This document shows positions 25,201 through 34,494 of a stretch of 64,000 nt of DNA, one piece after another; the stretch's first letter is position 1; every line of letters starts with the position of its first letter. Location: positions 3,789,856-3,853,855 of the forward strand of contig ML133365.1 in NCBI GenBank assembly GCA_003864495.1, given 5' to 3'. The notes below the pieces were generated by a model. The model was given only the letters and a program-made list of their open reading frames with translations, was not told where the DNA came from and did not search any database. This DNA is from Nemopilema nomurai. Its lineage: Eukaryota; Cnidaria; Scyphozoa; Rhizostomeae; Rhizostomatidae. A program made the position numbers and the translations under genes.

Positions 25201-28200
25201 ATGTCTTTTGAGGTTTACCCAGAGCAACTGAAATTTCGGCTTTCGGAAGGTGGAGCACCACTCAAGCTAGCAATCAGAAACACCGTTCCAATTATCTGCG
25301 AAAAGTTTCACGGGTGTTTTGTAGTGGTTGAAATCGGACAAACCGATTCGGACACGTTAGTCGATGTCTGCTCGGTGCGGTTCGATCCAGGAAAAGCGAA
25401 CCAAACAAAGGAACTACAAGTGGTGGCCTTGAGAGACTTTGTCGATGATGGTGACCATACAATGCACGTCAAGTTTCACGTCTTTGACCACATCGATCCC
25501 GTTGATTGGAACCTTCATAAACGGATCCCCGATGTCCAGGTAAACAAATTCTATTATTTTTGAGTAATTAAACTATGTTACATATTTTCTAGATAGGTGA
25601 AAGATCTAATTTAAGCAATAGTCGCCTAACAAAGCATTAGTCTTCAAAAATAAGTTTAGTTGCATAGTGACTGAGCCCTAGATTCTGGTGAGTTGATAGA
25701 TTGGTTGCAACTCCCCTTTTTTATTTCAATCTCAATTGCTAACAGATTACGTCAGTGGATGTTGGCACAGAGAGGTGCACGACCACAGGGGACCCACACA
25801 TCACAACCTTCGATAAATTGTAGGTCTCATTCACTTCCACTTTTGACTTTATTTTTATGTAATTCAACAGCAGTATACTTGCAATTATGTCCTGTTTTGA
25901 TAGATCGTATTTCCAAATCATTGTGTTGCAGTGGTAATTTTGAGGTAAAGGGAAAGCTCTGGTTAATTACGCATTATGGTATAGGCCTATTATTGAATTT
26001 TTTCAGCTACTACCATCATTATCAAGTTGGAGACTACGTTCTCGTCAATAGCACATGCAGGAAATTCGAGGTACATCGCTTTCACTTTATTCTCTAAATC
26101 AAATTTTTCAAGAATTGTAATTGCTGATTGAAAAAATTTGTTCTTCTCCAACCGGCAACGTTCAAAATGATGGTGCCAAAATATATCAGCCAAAATCAAT
26201 TTCCAACTTTATTTGGTTATTTTTCAAATGATCAAGATTTTTGCGATCAATCAAAGTTGCTATCAAATTAAAGGCTTTAGGAATAGCAACCTGCCATACA
26301 AAACTTTCAATCCAATCTCTGACACTCTAAACGAACATCTCCACTGCTATGCTTCATTACTGTCCTGTGATTTCTAAATGATGAATACTCTAAACATTCT
26401 TAACAAGGTGCATGTTCGAACATGGAAGTGCGCCAGCGTATCCTGTAACTGCGGCATAGCTGCAAGGGAAGGCGATGACGTAATTGTAATCGACATGTGC
26501 CGTGACAAAATCCCAAGAGCCCGTTTCGCCAGCACAGTGCAGCCACATCCGGACACGAGGCTACAAAGAAATAGTAACGGAAAGAGTTTTGAGGTACAGT
26601 ATGCTATCAGTAAGTAAATGTGTTGGGATTCTTTCTTAGCAATGAGGCATCAGTAAGGAGAAAAGTAAAAAAGTAGCTATTTCATATGTTCAAATAATTA
26701 TTCAGTCATGATTATCATTATGAGTCTAAACTAGATGAGTACTACTATCACAATGTATTACAGATATAGAGATTTAAGTTTTACATTTCTAATATCAAAC
26801 AGTGCAACGCAACTGTGAAAAGCCCAAAATTGGAAATACCTTTTACTGTTTGATAGACTTCAGTCTAAGAGTTAATGTGTAAACAACATGGTAAGAAAAT
26901 AATTTTTGCGTTAGAAAATATTAAGAAGCATGAAACAGTGTAACCATATTTTTCACACACTTATACCACTTGGCATACTTAGTGCTTCAGGTAGGCAAAT
27001 ACTGTGGTTTGGCTATCTCTTGACGTTTTAAAGAATAAAAGTTGAAGCTAGCAAGGTAAAAGTTTATTGATTAGAATTGAGAGAAATAACGAAAGATTCG
27101 ATTCGATACAGCCTCAAAATAGATACAAGTCGAATGTAAGTCCTATAAAAAGAATAACTTTGACAAGTGCTTAGTGGCACAAACTTCACATGGACCTATT
27201 TATTTGGTCAGCTTTTGGTTATCTTCCGACGTTTGCATACACTGAGGAGTGTCTGACGAAAACTAGTTCCGCTATTTCAGCCATTGAAAAGAACTACTGG
27301 CCTGTAAGTTTATGATTCTGATGATTTTGAGATGTCTACATGATTCAGAACGGGGAATTGAAGGTTCTTCCCAACGTTTTATTCACTTCAGATTTCATTT
27401 CCTTCTGGAGCATTTGTCCGCGTCGACATGCATCGGTGGCACGGCAATCTTTGGTACGCTAACATACAGGTTCAGGTGGTTAGTGACGACTTCAAATGCA
27501 CACAAGGTCTGTGTGGAACGTTCGATCGAAATAAGGCGAATGAGATGACAGCAAGCGATGGACAAGTGGTGTCTGGTCGGCATGGCTCCATTGCACCTAC
27601 TCAGTTCACCGAAAGCTGGAAGTGGGTTTATATTCTTCACAAATCTTATTCTGATTCAGCTGGCAATTAGAGACATTGAAGAAATATACTAAATTAATAC
27701 CTACTCTTCAAGAATAGTCACTTTAAGCTGTTAAATTTGACCTCTCCACAGTAGAAATATAGCGAGAAAAACATTTATCTAGAAATATATTTATCTCAAA
27801 AACTGTCAGGATTGAAAAGGCTTAACAAGAATCTTGATGAAATTCATTTATACCGGTAACATTTCCTGACAACTTTGAGCTACATTAATCTCTTTACCAT
27901 TTTTCATGAGCTAACCTTGTCATGCAATATTATATAATATTCTTCGGACCTTCTGGTTATTATAGCCGTTTTATTTTTGCCCGTCTATAGAATTCCTACT
28001 GGAGAAAGTCTGTTTTACTACCGCGGCGGACCCAAGAAATGCCACGCAAAACGAGTTAAGCACTACTGCAGTTGTCAAGAAGACTGCTGTGGCAAACGAA
28101 ACATCAACTGCGATTTCAGGGGCTTCCAGAAAAGGCCTAAATACAAGTCGGGAAAGCAGTTTTGGCGCGACCTCAAGTTTCCAGGAGGAATGCATTGTGG

Positions 28201-31200
28201 GAGAAGGAAGAGAAGGTCCACGACGGATGCAATTATTCTTCCTGATGAGGATGACAGCTTATGGGACTATGTGTACTCACCAGAGCCAATAAATGCCATT
28301 GTACCAAGTTGGCCAACCCCTCTTGGAAAAACGCTGGCCCAGACTAGAGCTTATTGCGACCAGAACCTTAGGAATTCAGAGATTGCCCAAATTTGCAGCA
28401 AACTGGTCGATGTATTTGATCTAACTGATTTTGTAACTGAATGTGTTTCTGATGTCCAGGTTCGTAAATTTCGGAATATTTCGCATTCTTTCAGCACTTC
28501 TACATTCATTTGAGTAGGATATAAGGTTGACATTCTTTTTAATGCCCCCTTTTGCGTGTTCCTAGATCAGTGACAACTTCACGTTCGTCTACTCTGCACT
28601 TGAAAAAATGAAGAATTTCTGCGAGGAAAAGTCTTTGAAGGACCTGACCCTATGGAAAAAGGACCTGTCCAAAAACGGGACCCTTGAGCCACCAACAGTT
28701 ATCGAAAATGCCATGTGTCCAAATCAGTGCAGCGGAAACGGCAATTGTGTTAATGCCACTTGTGAGTGCCAGGACGGCTTTGAAACTGCTGATTGCTCGA
28801 TGAAGAAAGGAGAAGAGCCAATTGTTGTCACAAAGTGGCCCCAACGTCTGGACGGACTGTGTGACATGAGGAAGCGCGACTGCACCGCCACTAGAGTATC
28901 CGGCTATAACTTTGTTGATTCTTCGAATCTCAAATGCAAGATGCAACATGCAGAGGTATCTCAAACGGCTTTTATATCCTTTTTTGTGTAGCATTGGTGG
29001 GACGATCAACCATTTCTAATCTTACAACATTCCACCAGAAATTCTATTAGCATACAACCTTCTAGTTTCTTCGTTTATAAATGACGATTAACACCCTTTA
29101 TATCAGACATATACTTTTGTCAAGCCTCAAGGTAGAGAGTACTTGAAGTCTGGCAAAGCAGAGGAGAGCCAGGGATATCTGTTGAGTTTTGGCGAAGTTT
29201 CATGCGAAATGGATGTGCTGCCAACGAACACAGACAAGTATGGAGGTGGCGAGAAAGGCCTCGCGGTTGCTGCTGTGTACATATCAATAGCCAACGAAGC
29301 GAAAAACTACAGCAGAGTCCAGTCATTGCACGTTGTGTACGATTCGAAGTGCATCAACTGCGGCTTGAACGAGACATGCTACAAAAAGGTCAGTGTTCTT
29401 CAATTTTGCTTTAGTTGTTCAATGCGTCGCTAGCTTGCTACACTTGCTTACAATGTTGCTGGTTATTAAAGCTACGCAAAATTACCAGAATGTAGATATT
29501 CAGGAGCGGGCTGGTATGAACCTAATGCAGCAATGGAGGTTGCAGTGTTGCTTTTCCAATTGCAGGAAGATACTTGCCTGATCAACGGATATTGCTTTAA
29601 CAAGGAGGAGACTAATCCTCAGAACTATTGTGGAATTTGTGATCCAGTGGAAAATGAATATCAGTTTTCAACCCGAAAGCGTGAGTTTTTTATTTGCTTA
29701 TGGGAACATTCTTTTTTGTTTGATTTATGTTATGTCATGTCACATTGATGTCTTATCAGTAATTTATCCAATTATGGCCTACGGTTACGTCATGGCATGC
29801 CAAACGAGAGTAGGAATATATTGGTATTTAAAGGTCCAATCCATCTTTTTGACTGGCATGCCATCTAGCAAGATTATTGAAAAAGTAGGGACGGCAATAA
29901 AAGTAGGAAATTTTAATCTGGAATGACAATGAATCAGGTTTAGTGACATAAAAGGATTGATTGTGGTTTGGTCAGTCGCAAAAGAAAATTGTGCCTTCTA
30001 GATTGACTAAAGATGCATCTTTGGAACTAAAATTTGACAAAAGAAATACCAACCGCTTGAAATAAACATTTCGAAGATTCTCATTGATTATCAAATTTTA
30101 GAAAAAAGTTAGGAGGGTGGAATTCATGCTAAAACCCTGGTAAACGTTGGAAAGAGGATGAAAGGGTGACCACTGGTCCAGACTGCACAACTCAATTATA
30201 ATGATTTGATTGAGAGAATTTTACTTTCTGACAACACATGTGCATCTTATAATTCTCCTTCGTCTTCTTTTTCTCCTCATCTTTTTCTTCTTCTCCACAA
30301 TTTTCTTTTTCTTCTACTTTCTTTTCTTCCTCATCCTCTCTACTTCTTCTCCTACTTCTTCTTCTTCTTTCTCTTTTTCTTCTTCTTTTTTTTGTTCTTC
30401 TTCTTCTTCGTTTTTTGTTCTCCTTCTTCTACTTCTTCATTTCCAGTAGTCCATGTTGACACGTTGAAAATGACCCAAAACTAAAACAGGCTCAAAACTA
30501 AAGCCTGTCTACTTTACCTTTATATTTGTGGGATTTTTCTTAGATTAAAAATTTTGCAACAATTATTTTTCGCTTTGTATTTTTTAATTGTTTTTTCCAA
30601 ATGAATAGTCCACTCAGCTCCTGTGTTCCTTACCAAACCGACCTGGGTGGCCTTTGCGCATTATGAATTCAAGCTGCAAATTCAGGCACTTGATCCTGAG
30701 AACCAAACTGTGGAATACAGGCTTAAAGAAAACTTCAAACAGGTCAATTTGACGATTGATGGACTATTCAATTGGACTCCAAAACAAACTGGATTGGGCC
30801 ATTTTACAGTGATAGCAATAGATCGTTGTGGGAAGAAGGCGAGCCTTGAGCTGGCTATCAATGCAACTGTATGTCCTTGTGGCGAACGACAAGTGTGCGA
30901 GGTTGTTTATGGTGGTACAGGAGATGACGTCACATGCAGCTGCATCGAAGGGTGCACTGGGCCAACGTGAGTATAAGAAATAGTTATATAACACCATATG
31001 GGAACATAGAATAAGTAGATTCCTTTTGATTGCAGAAGGAGAAGAGAGAAAGTACATTTCGTAATAGATAATTCATTACAAAGCAGTGGGGCTGATGAAA
31101 CTTTGTTAATCTATTTTACAAGTCTCGTGGAATATTTATTTTACCTAGAACTTCAATCAGAAATGGGTAGATAAAACTTGCCCTAAGAGCCCTGTCCCTA

Positions 31201-32484
31201 CTTGACCGATAGTGTTTTGAGACAAACACTTTGCGATGAGGGAAACTTAACTTTTCTGAAAAAGGGTTATACCTAAACCTTTTACAAAAGGACATGGATA
31301 CAACTGAGTTGAAACTAAAGTTTTTATATTGCTTTTCAAAATAAGCTAAATGTTACTTTATTACTTTTAGGTGTTCTGAAACTCTGCCAGGAAAAGCTTG
31401 CAGTTACGGTAAGTACAGATAATTCAATTGTCTATTAGACTTTTTAATGAGTATCAAATTTTCTCTTCGACTCTGTAGTCTCCTTACGTTGTAAAGCGTT
31501 CTGTCAAGTATCAAATTTATTCTTTACACTCTATATTGTCCTTCCGTCGTAAAACGAAAGTCGGAATAATGGATACTCTAGGGGCGTTTTTTCCTGAAAC
31601 GTAACCCAAGAAGTAGGTTTCTGGAATCATACCCCACTTTTAAATTTTTGTAAGGGTACTTTTGAGGAAGTTGAGGAAAGAACTGCTCCCCTGAAGTAAG
31701 GTACTGAAATTTTTATCCCAGAGTAATGTGGAATTGGCAACTTTTCATGTAAATAGCAACAAAGCTGCTCTGTTATTGATGATCATTTAAAGTGCCTTTA
31801 ACTATTTGCTGCTTTCAACAACCAAAGCACCCAGAAACGAATTCATGGAAGCACGTTATTCAAATAAATTGGGCGCTTTGAAAGAAAACAGTTTTTTAAT
31901 CTAAGCTACTAATGAAATATTGCGTGAGGTAATAAATTGTAAATTGGTCATGATTTTAAACCTTATAACTTTAAATGTTTATAGGAATATTGATAAGTGT
32001 ATGCCAATTTTGATAATAAACATGTACTTTTGGCTGATATAATTTCAATGTAAAGATTAATTGATAACAGAGAACTTGCATAATTTTGTTTTGAAAATTC
32101 ACGTTAAATTCAAAGCTAGAAGTTTTCTGAACAGGCACCTATTGAATGAATGCTTGATACCACGGCAAAATTTCTCTAAATTCCAAAAATATTGAGCTAC
32201 GAACCTTAAATCAATTATTTTCTCTTTCATTATTTTGTTAAGCTGCCAAGCCGAGAAAGTTTTCTGCGGATGAATCAAATACGGCGATAATTATCATCCC
32301 TGCAACGATAGCAGCTGTTTTAATCCTTGCTGTGATACTGGTAGTATTTTACCTTCGAACAAAGTCCAGAAATGGCAAAGCTGAGAAAGACGAAGATGGA
32401 ACAAGTGTCGCTTACAGCAGAAAAGCTGGCAAGGCAAGGGTTTTCAAGAATGACATGTATGCAAGCACAGCTACATTAACTTGA
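19189..32484 (+). CDS. VWDE-like type I membrane protein with lectin, vWD, EGF and cadherin-like modules (17 coding exons, 1232 aa)
   Basis: Coding exons: 19189-19258, 20974-21249, 22390-22593, 23424-23486, 23829-24112, 25186-25539, 25746-25819, 26007-26070, 26408-26593, 27392-27621, 27991-28459, 28566-28955, 29107-29388, 29566-29680, 30609-30966, 31371-31408, 32243-32484. Every intron is GT-AG, phases agree at all 16 junctions, and the total is 3699 nt. Protein order: signal peptide (1 to about 21), SUEL lectin (about 24-115), UMOD/GP2-like cysteine-rich module (116-184), short CP-GY motif exon, unassigned exon (205-299), Calx-beta-like domain (300-417), vWD (about 426-602), cysteine-rich segment with RRKRR (673-677), EGF-like (about 798-826), further cysteine-rich modules, cadherin-like domain (about 1024-1106), EGF-like remainder, membrane span (about 1167-1190), 42-residue tail. 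Likely an extracellular adhesive or recognition protein. Family resemblance is to VWDE; orthology is not established. The model is unsupported by transcripts. Confidence 0.85.
20974..21249 (+). CDS. Exon 2: SUEL-type galactose/rhamnose-binding lectin domain
   Basis: One symmetrical phase 1-1 exon encodes about 92 residues with the hallmark motifs of the sea-urchin-egg-lectin / rhamnose-binding-lectin family: ASYGR early (canonical ANYGR), and late FGDPCVGIYKYLEIRYNC (canonical DPCxGTxKYLxVxYxC). Cysteine spacing fits the family. This domain normally binds D-galactose or L-rhamnose and is secreted or extracellular. No copy of this exon was found in the downstream array. Confidence 0.92.
22390..22593 (+). 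CDS. Exon 3: UMOD/GP2/OIT3-like cysteine-rich module
   Basis: A phase 1-1 exon reading WLKGTYPT near its start, then VCVRTPTDCC, and near its end LPSVPQCPMSYC. The pattern W-x-G-x-[HY]-P-T ... VC ... CC ... C ... P-x-C-x-x-x-YC is that of the D8C/D10C-type module of uromodulin, GP2 and OIT3, also seen in VWDE-type proteins. It probably has a structural or adhesive role. Confidence 0.75.
23424..23486 (+). CDS. Exon 4: short cysteine-containing linker
   Basis: A 63-base phase 1-1 exon reading GTEVPCPAGYNSKTGYTPGC. The CPxGY...GYxPGC pattern resembles short linkers following cysteine-rich modules. Acceptor TTCTTTGCAG and donor GTAAGT are both strong. Confidence 0.75.
23829..24112 (+). CDS. Exon 5: unassigned extracellular region
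   Basis: The exon enters in phase 1 and leaves in phase 0 at ACG|GTACGG. It encodes about 95 residues including FVCEFSSDEV and FEVTWWQGAP, which suggests a beta-sandwich with alternating hydrophobic residues. No named domain was recognised. Just downstream, a 45-base tandem duplication (24136-24217) lies in the intron. Confidence 0.7.
24136..24217. repeat. 45-base intronic tandem duplication
   Basis: The segment GCGGAAAATCGTAAACTTGG and its continuation occur twice with a 45-base period and very few differences, directly after the exon 5 donor. A small recent local duplication. Confidence 0.8.
25186..25539 (+). CDS. Exon 6: Calx-beta-like domain
   Basis: A phase 0-0 exon of 118 residues. 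The stretch VRFDPGKANQTKELQVVALR followed by DFVDDGDHTMHVKF has the Calx-beta signature (F-x-P-G ... V ... D-D ... D-x-T-x-x-V). Such domains bind calcium or act as adhesive beta-sandwiches. The acceptor is placed at CCTTAG/ACG because it restores phase 0; a second possible acceptor is TTTTGAG/GTT 27 bases later. The downstream paralog copies become similar only from this exon's 5' end. Confidence 0.8.
25746..25819 (+). CDS. Exon 7: start of vWD domain (GDPH motif)
   Basis: The exon enters in phase 0 and leaves in phase 2. It encodes ITSVDVGTERC followed by TTTGDPHITTFDK, the conserved opening of the von Willebrand factor type D domain (C-x-x-x-GDPH-x-x-TFD). Confidence 0.88.
26007..26070 (+). 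CDS. Exon 8: vWD domain, second segment
   Basis: A phase 2-0 exon continuing TFDKF into YYHHYQVGDYVLVNSTC, matching the Y-x-x-x-x-G-x-YVL-x-x-S part of vWD domains. Strong pyrimidine tract before CAG. Confidence 0.82.
26408..26593 (+). CDS. Exon 9: vWD domain, third segment
   Basis: A phase 0-0 exon of 62 residues reading VHVRTWKCASVSCNCGIAAR and including VIVIDMC. It keeps Lys-Ser-Phe-Glu at its 3' end (AAG AGT TTT GAG); the same lysine codon is TAG in all three array copies. Confidence 0.85.
27160..27275 (+). mobile_element. Truncated Penelope-like terminal segment in intron 9
   Basis: It shares the AAGTGCTT...GGCACAAACTTCACA flank with 16760 and the helix-plus-core segment (GTTTGCATAC, CTGAGGA, then GACGAAA) with the arms at 37811 and 16819. 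After GAAA it jumps straight to ACTAGTTCCG, so stem III and the closing strand of stem I are missing. The motif cannot fold as a complete hammerhead. Confidence 0.5.
27392..27621 (+). CDS. Exon 10: vWD domain, final segment
   Basis: A phase 0-2 exon containing CTQGLCGTFDRNKANEM, the C-G-x-C-G-x-x-D-x-N-x-x-N-E/D hallmark of the second half of vWD, then PTQFTESWK. The donor GTGGGT leaves two bases that combine with exon 11 to restore the lysine after SW. Intron 9 upstream carries a Penelope-like terminal fragment (27160-27275). Confidence 0.88.
27991..28459 (+). CDS. Exon 11: cysteine-rich segment with basic RRKRR site
   Basis: The longest exon, phase 2-0, 156 full codons. It begins IPTGESLFYY directly after the SWK ending of vWD, the usual continuation in VWDE-like proteins. 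A cysteine cluster (CSCQEDCCGKRNINC) follows, then CGRRKRRSTTD (RRKRR at 28202-28216, residues 673-677), an acidic stretch LPDEDDS, and a C8-like piece (AYCDQNLRNSEIAQIC). The basic run fits a furin-type proprotein convertase site, so the ectodomain may be cut into two chains. The exon is missing from all array copies. Confidence 0.85.
28566..28955 (+). CDS. Exon 12: EGF-like domain
   Basis: A phase 0-0 exon of 130 residues with a complete six-cysteine EGF-like domain: CPNQCSGNGNC then VNATCECQDGFETADC. It is followed by LCDMRKRDCTATRVSGYNF. Its 3' part (from about 28818) is retained in each array unit at about 95 percent identity by eye. Confidence 0.88.
29107..29388 (+). CDS. Exon 13: unassigned extracellular module
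   Basis: A phase 0-0 exon of 94 residues, ending with a cysteine group CINCGLNETC. No named domain recognised. This is the first exon of the recently amplified block; near-identical copies are at 38152-38433 (one Y to F change, in GYLL) and 47412-47693 (the same change plus Y to S and G to S). Confidence 0.8.
29566..29680 (+). CDS. Exon 14: short cysteine-rich module
   Basis: A phase 0-1 exon reading EDTCLINGYCFNKEETNP then YCGICDPVENEYQF. The pattern C-x-I-x-G-x-C-[FY] ... NP-x-x-x-C-x-x-C-x-P is seen in VWDE-like and zona-pellucida-associated modules. Copies at 38611-38725 and 47871-47985 are intact. Confidence 0.8.
30254..30446 (+). repeat. Polypyrimidine (TTC/TTCT-rich) tract in intron 14
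   Basis: About 190 bases of almost pure C/T on the + strand, pure purine on the other. Copies are at 39289-39686 (about twice as long) and 48559-48747. The open frames it creates (Ser/Leu/Phe on one strand, Lys/Arg/Glu on the other) are low-complexity artefacts. Confidence 0.9.
30609..30966 (+). CDS. Exon 15: cadherin-like (dystroglycan-type) domain plus EGF-like start
   Basis: A phase 1-2 exon. The segment LQIQALDPENQTVEYRL ... GLFNWTPKQTGLGHFTVIAI is the typical core of dystroglycan-type cadherin-like domains (D-P-x-x-x-x-x-x-Y ... G-x-F-x-W-x-P ... G-x-x-x-x-x-V-x-A-x-D). It ends with a cysteine-rich part, CPCGERQVC and CSCIEGCTG. Copies: 39849-40206 intact, 48906-49261 frameshifted, 55894-56239 old paralog with a stop. 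Confidence 0.87.
31371..31408 (+). CDS. Exon 16: 38-base exon completing the EGF-like module
   Basis: A phase 2-1 exon reading CSETLPGKACSY between a strong acceptor (TTACTTTTAG) and donor (GTAAGT). Both junction phases fit. Identical copies lie at 40611-40648 and 49663-49700. Confidence 0.8.
32243..32484 (+). CDS. Exon 17: membrane span, cytoplasmic tail and stop
   Basis: Phase-1 entry. After KPRKFSADESNT comes a hydrophobic span of about 24 residues (begins AIIIIPATIAAVLILAVILV), a basic stop-transfer LRTKSRNGK, and a 42-residue tail rich in charged residues with VAYSRK and DMYAS, ending TLT before TGA. Both tyrosines could be phosphorylation or sorting sites; no standard motif is certain. 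Copies: 41483-41724 and 50518-50759. Confidence 0.85.
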
Positions 32485-33809
32485 AAACCCACCACGACTC
32501 GGCACTTTCAGAGACAAAGTTGATAATACCTCAACTGCATAAACGCCATGATTGTCAATTCTAGACATCAAAATTATGATCATTATGCCTGCTTTCGTTC
32601 TCAAGCGAAAGGTCCAAACAAGTGTGACAGTACATGCAGGACATGTCAACTTAGAGAAATCACTGTGCTACGACTCTACTTATCATCTCAAAGATTCCCA
32701 TTTATAAATGTTGACTTTTTTAAATACGAAAATTCAAGTATCGAACTAGAAAACAAGCTTCAAATATTGAAAATTGCTACCTAGCGCTACATTAACTAAA
32801 TGAAAAAAGGAATTTTAAATGCGAATCTTTTATTCAATTTTGTCCAGTGGTGCTGAATTGGGTATTATTTTACAAAAATAAGGAGCAAAATCATAATGAA
32901 ATTCTCCGGTATGTTTGCGAAATAATGCAGGATCTTATATTTGTTGTTTGAGTTTTCGTTGAGCAAAGTAACCAATGTGGCGCTGATTCAATTTTTTTCA
33001 AATATTTTCTTGCAGCGTTTAATTACGGATATTTATTAGTTATGATTGCACTAAAAGTGCAATGCAGAATTTTCTGTTCCAACGCGATTGTTAGTAAATC
33101 TACTTAGCAACTATACCATGTTCCCACAATTTAGGCATTCTAATTTACGCGAGAATTAATCATAACAAGCATTCTGATGATTTCACCATTATTTAGTTAG
33201 CCTTAGTTAAACATTACTTACTAAATCACTGCGAATTTTGGTGAACACCAAATGTTCATTCAACATTTTGTTCTTTTCGAATGATTTTTGCACAGTTTTC
33301 TTAGTAAAACTAGATAGATGGCTGGAAGTATTGTTTGAAAAATTTGAAATACTGCTTAAAAGGAGTGATGAAAAAATACAGAGTATTTTTTAATTTTAAA
33401 GAATTGCAGAAAAAGTTTAAAACATTTAAATTCGTACAGAACAACCATACCAGAATATTTGCATACTTGAAGATCGTCAATATTTTTCAGCATTGAACAT
33501 TTATGCAACAGGTTTATTCATTTACAAGCATGTTCATAAAAATGCCCAAGTTTCCATTAAGCATCATGGAAATCGTTTTCTTTGTTTGATAAGGAAGTGA
33601 GATGCGTTTCTCATTAAGTGCATATTTCCCATCATCTGCTCTAGAAGACTTTTCCACTTCCAAAGCAAGGCATTGTGTTAATAGTTTTGGCATCTGTTTT
33701 AAACAATTTTGCGTTTAAACAAGACCCTATGCCATCCCAATAATTCTCAAGCTTTGATTTAAATCTCTGCACACATGAACAAGCACAGAATCGATGCAGA
33801 GACTTTGCA

Positions 33810-33878
33810 ATGCAGTATACCGCATTATTGTGCTTTTATCTAGCCTGCTTTTCAATGTCGTCACTTCCACGCAAACAG
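33810..33878 (+). pseudogene. Paralog signal-peptide exon, unit 1 (one base lost)
   Basis: Matches the 70-base exons at 43047 and 52186 but lacks one base near the start (CAGTATACC against CAGTACTACC). The frame then runs on into a different hydrophobic reading. The donor GTACGA is retained. Homologous to exon 1 of the live gene. Confidence 0.6.
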
Positions 33879-34494
33879 GTACGAATAACGAATTGTGACA
33901 AGTTTCTAAATACTCTGATGCCACAAATTCTTACTTCTACGCCATTTTTGCGCGCTTGGATCATTACACCCTGATTTGTAATCGCTATAATGATAGGTGG
34001 CATTGTTTGCTATTGGTCGCGATATTCTATCGAGGGTGCCTTGTTAAGAGTATGGAGCAATTTAACCAAGCTCTTTCCAACCACATGATAGACATTCAGG
34101 ACTAACCATTGCTCGTTCAAAAGGAGTACAAGACGTCTTGACTCGTGTAAATTACATAATTAATAATCTCCTCTAAAATGACACTGATCATGCATTGTAA
34201 AATTCAAGAGTAAAGGAATTTTAGAAATAAATAAACTATTGTCAGCATATCTGGTATTATTTGCTTCAAGGAGTGAGTCAAAACAAGGATCAGAAATATG
34301 ATTCCATTTTTACAAAGGACTTTCAATTGCTTGAAAATATATTCCAATTTTCGTTATATTTGCGCTATCGACGACATTTTATTATATATATACATTATAA
34401 ATCAAATATCATTCTTACGTTACAACTAAATTTTCAATTAATGGATCAACCTTGGAGAATAGCTTACTCGAAGTAGTTTCTCGATATCTTTTGA

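Noticed and set aside
32548..32784. 78-codon open frame after the live gene, repeated at 41788 and 50813
   Set aside because: It lies in the 3' untranslated flank and is conserved only because the units are recent copies; no domain or splice evidence.
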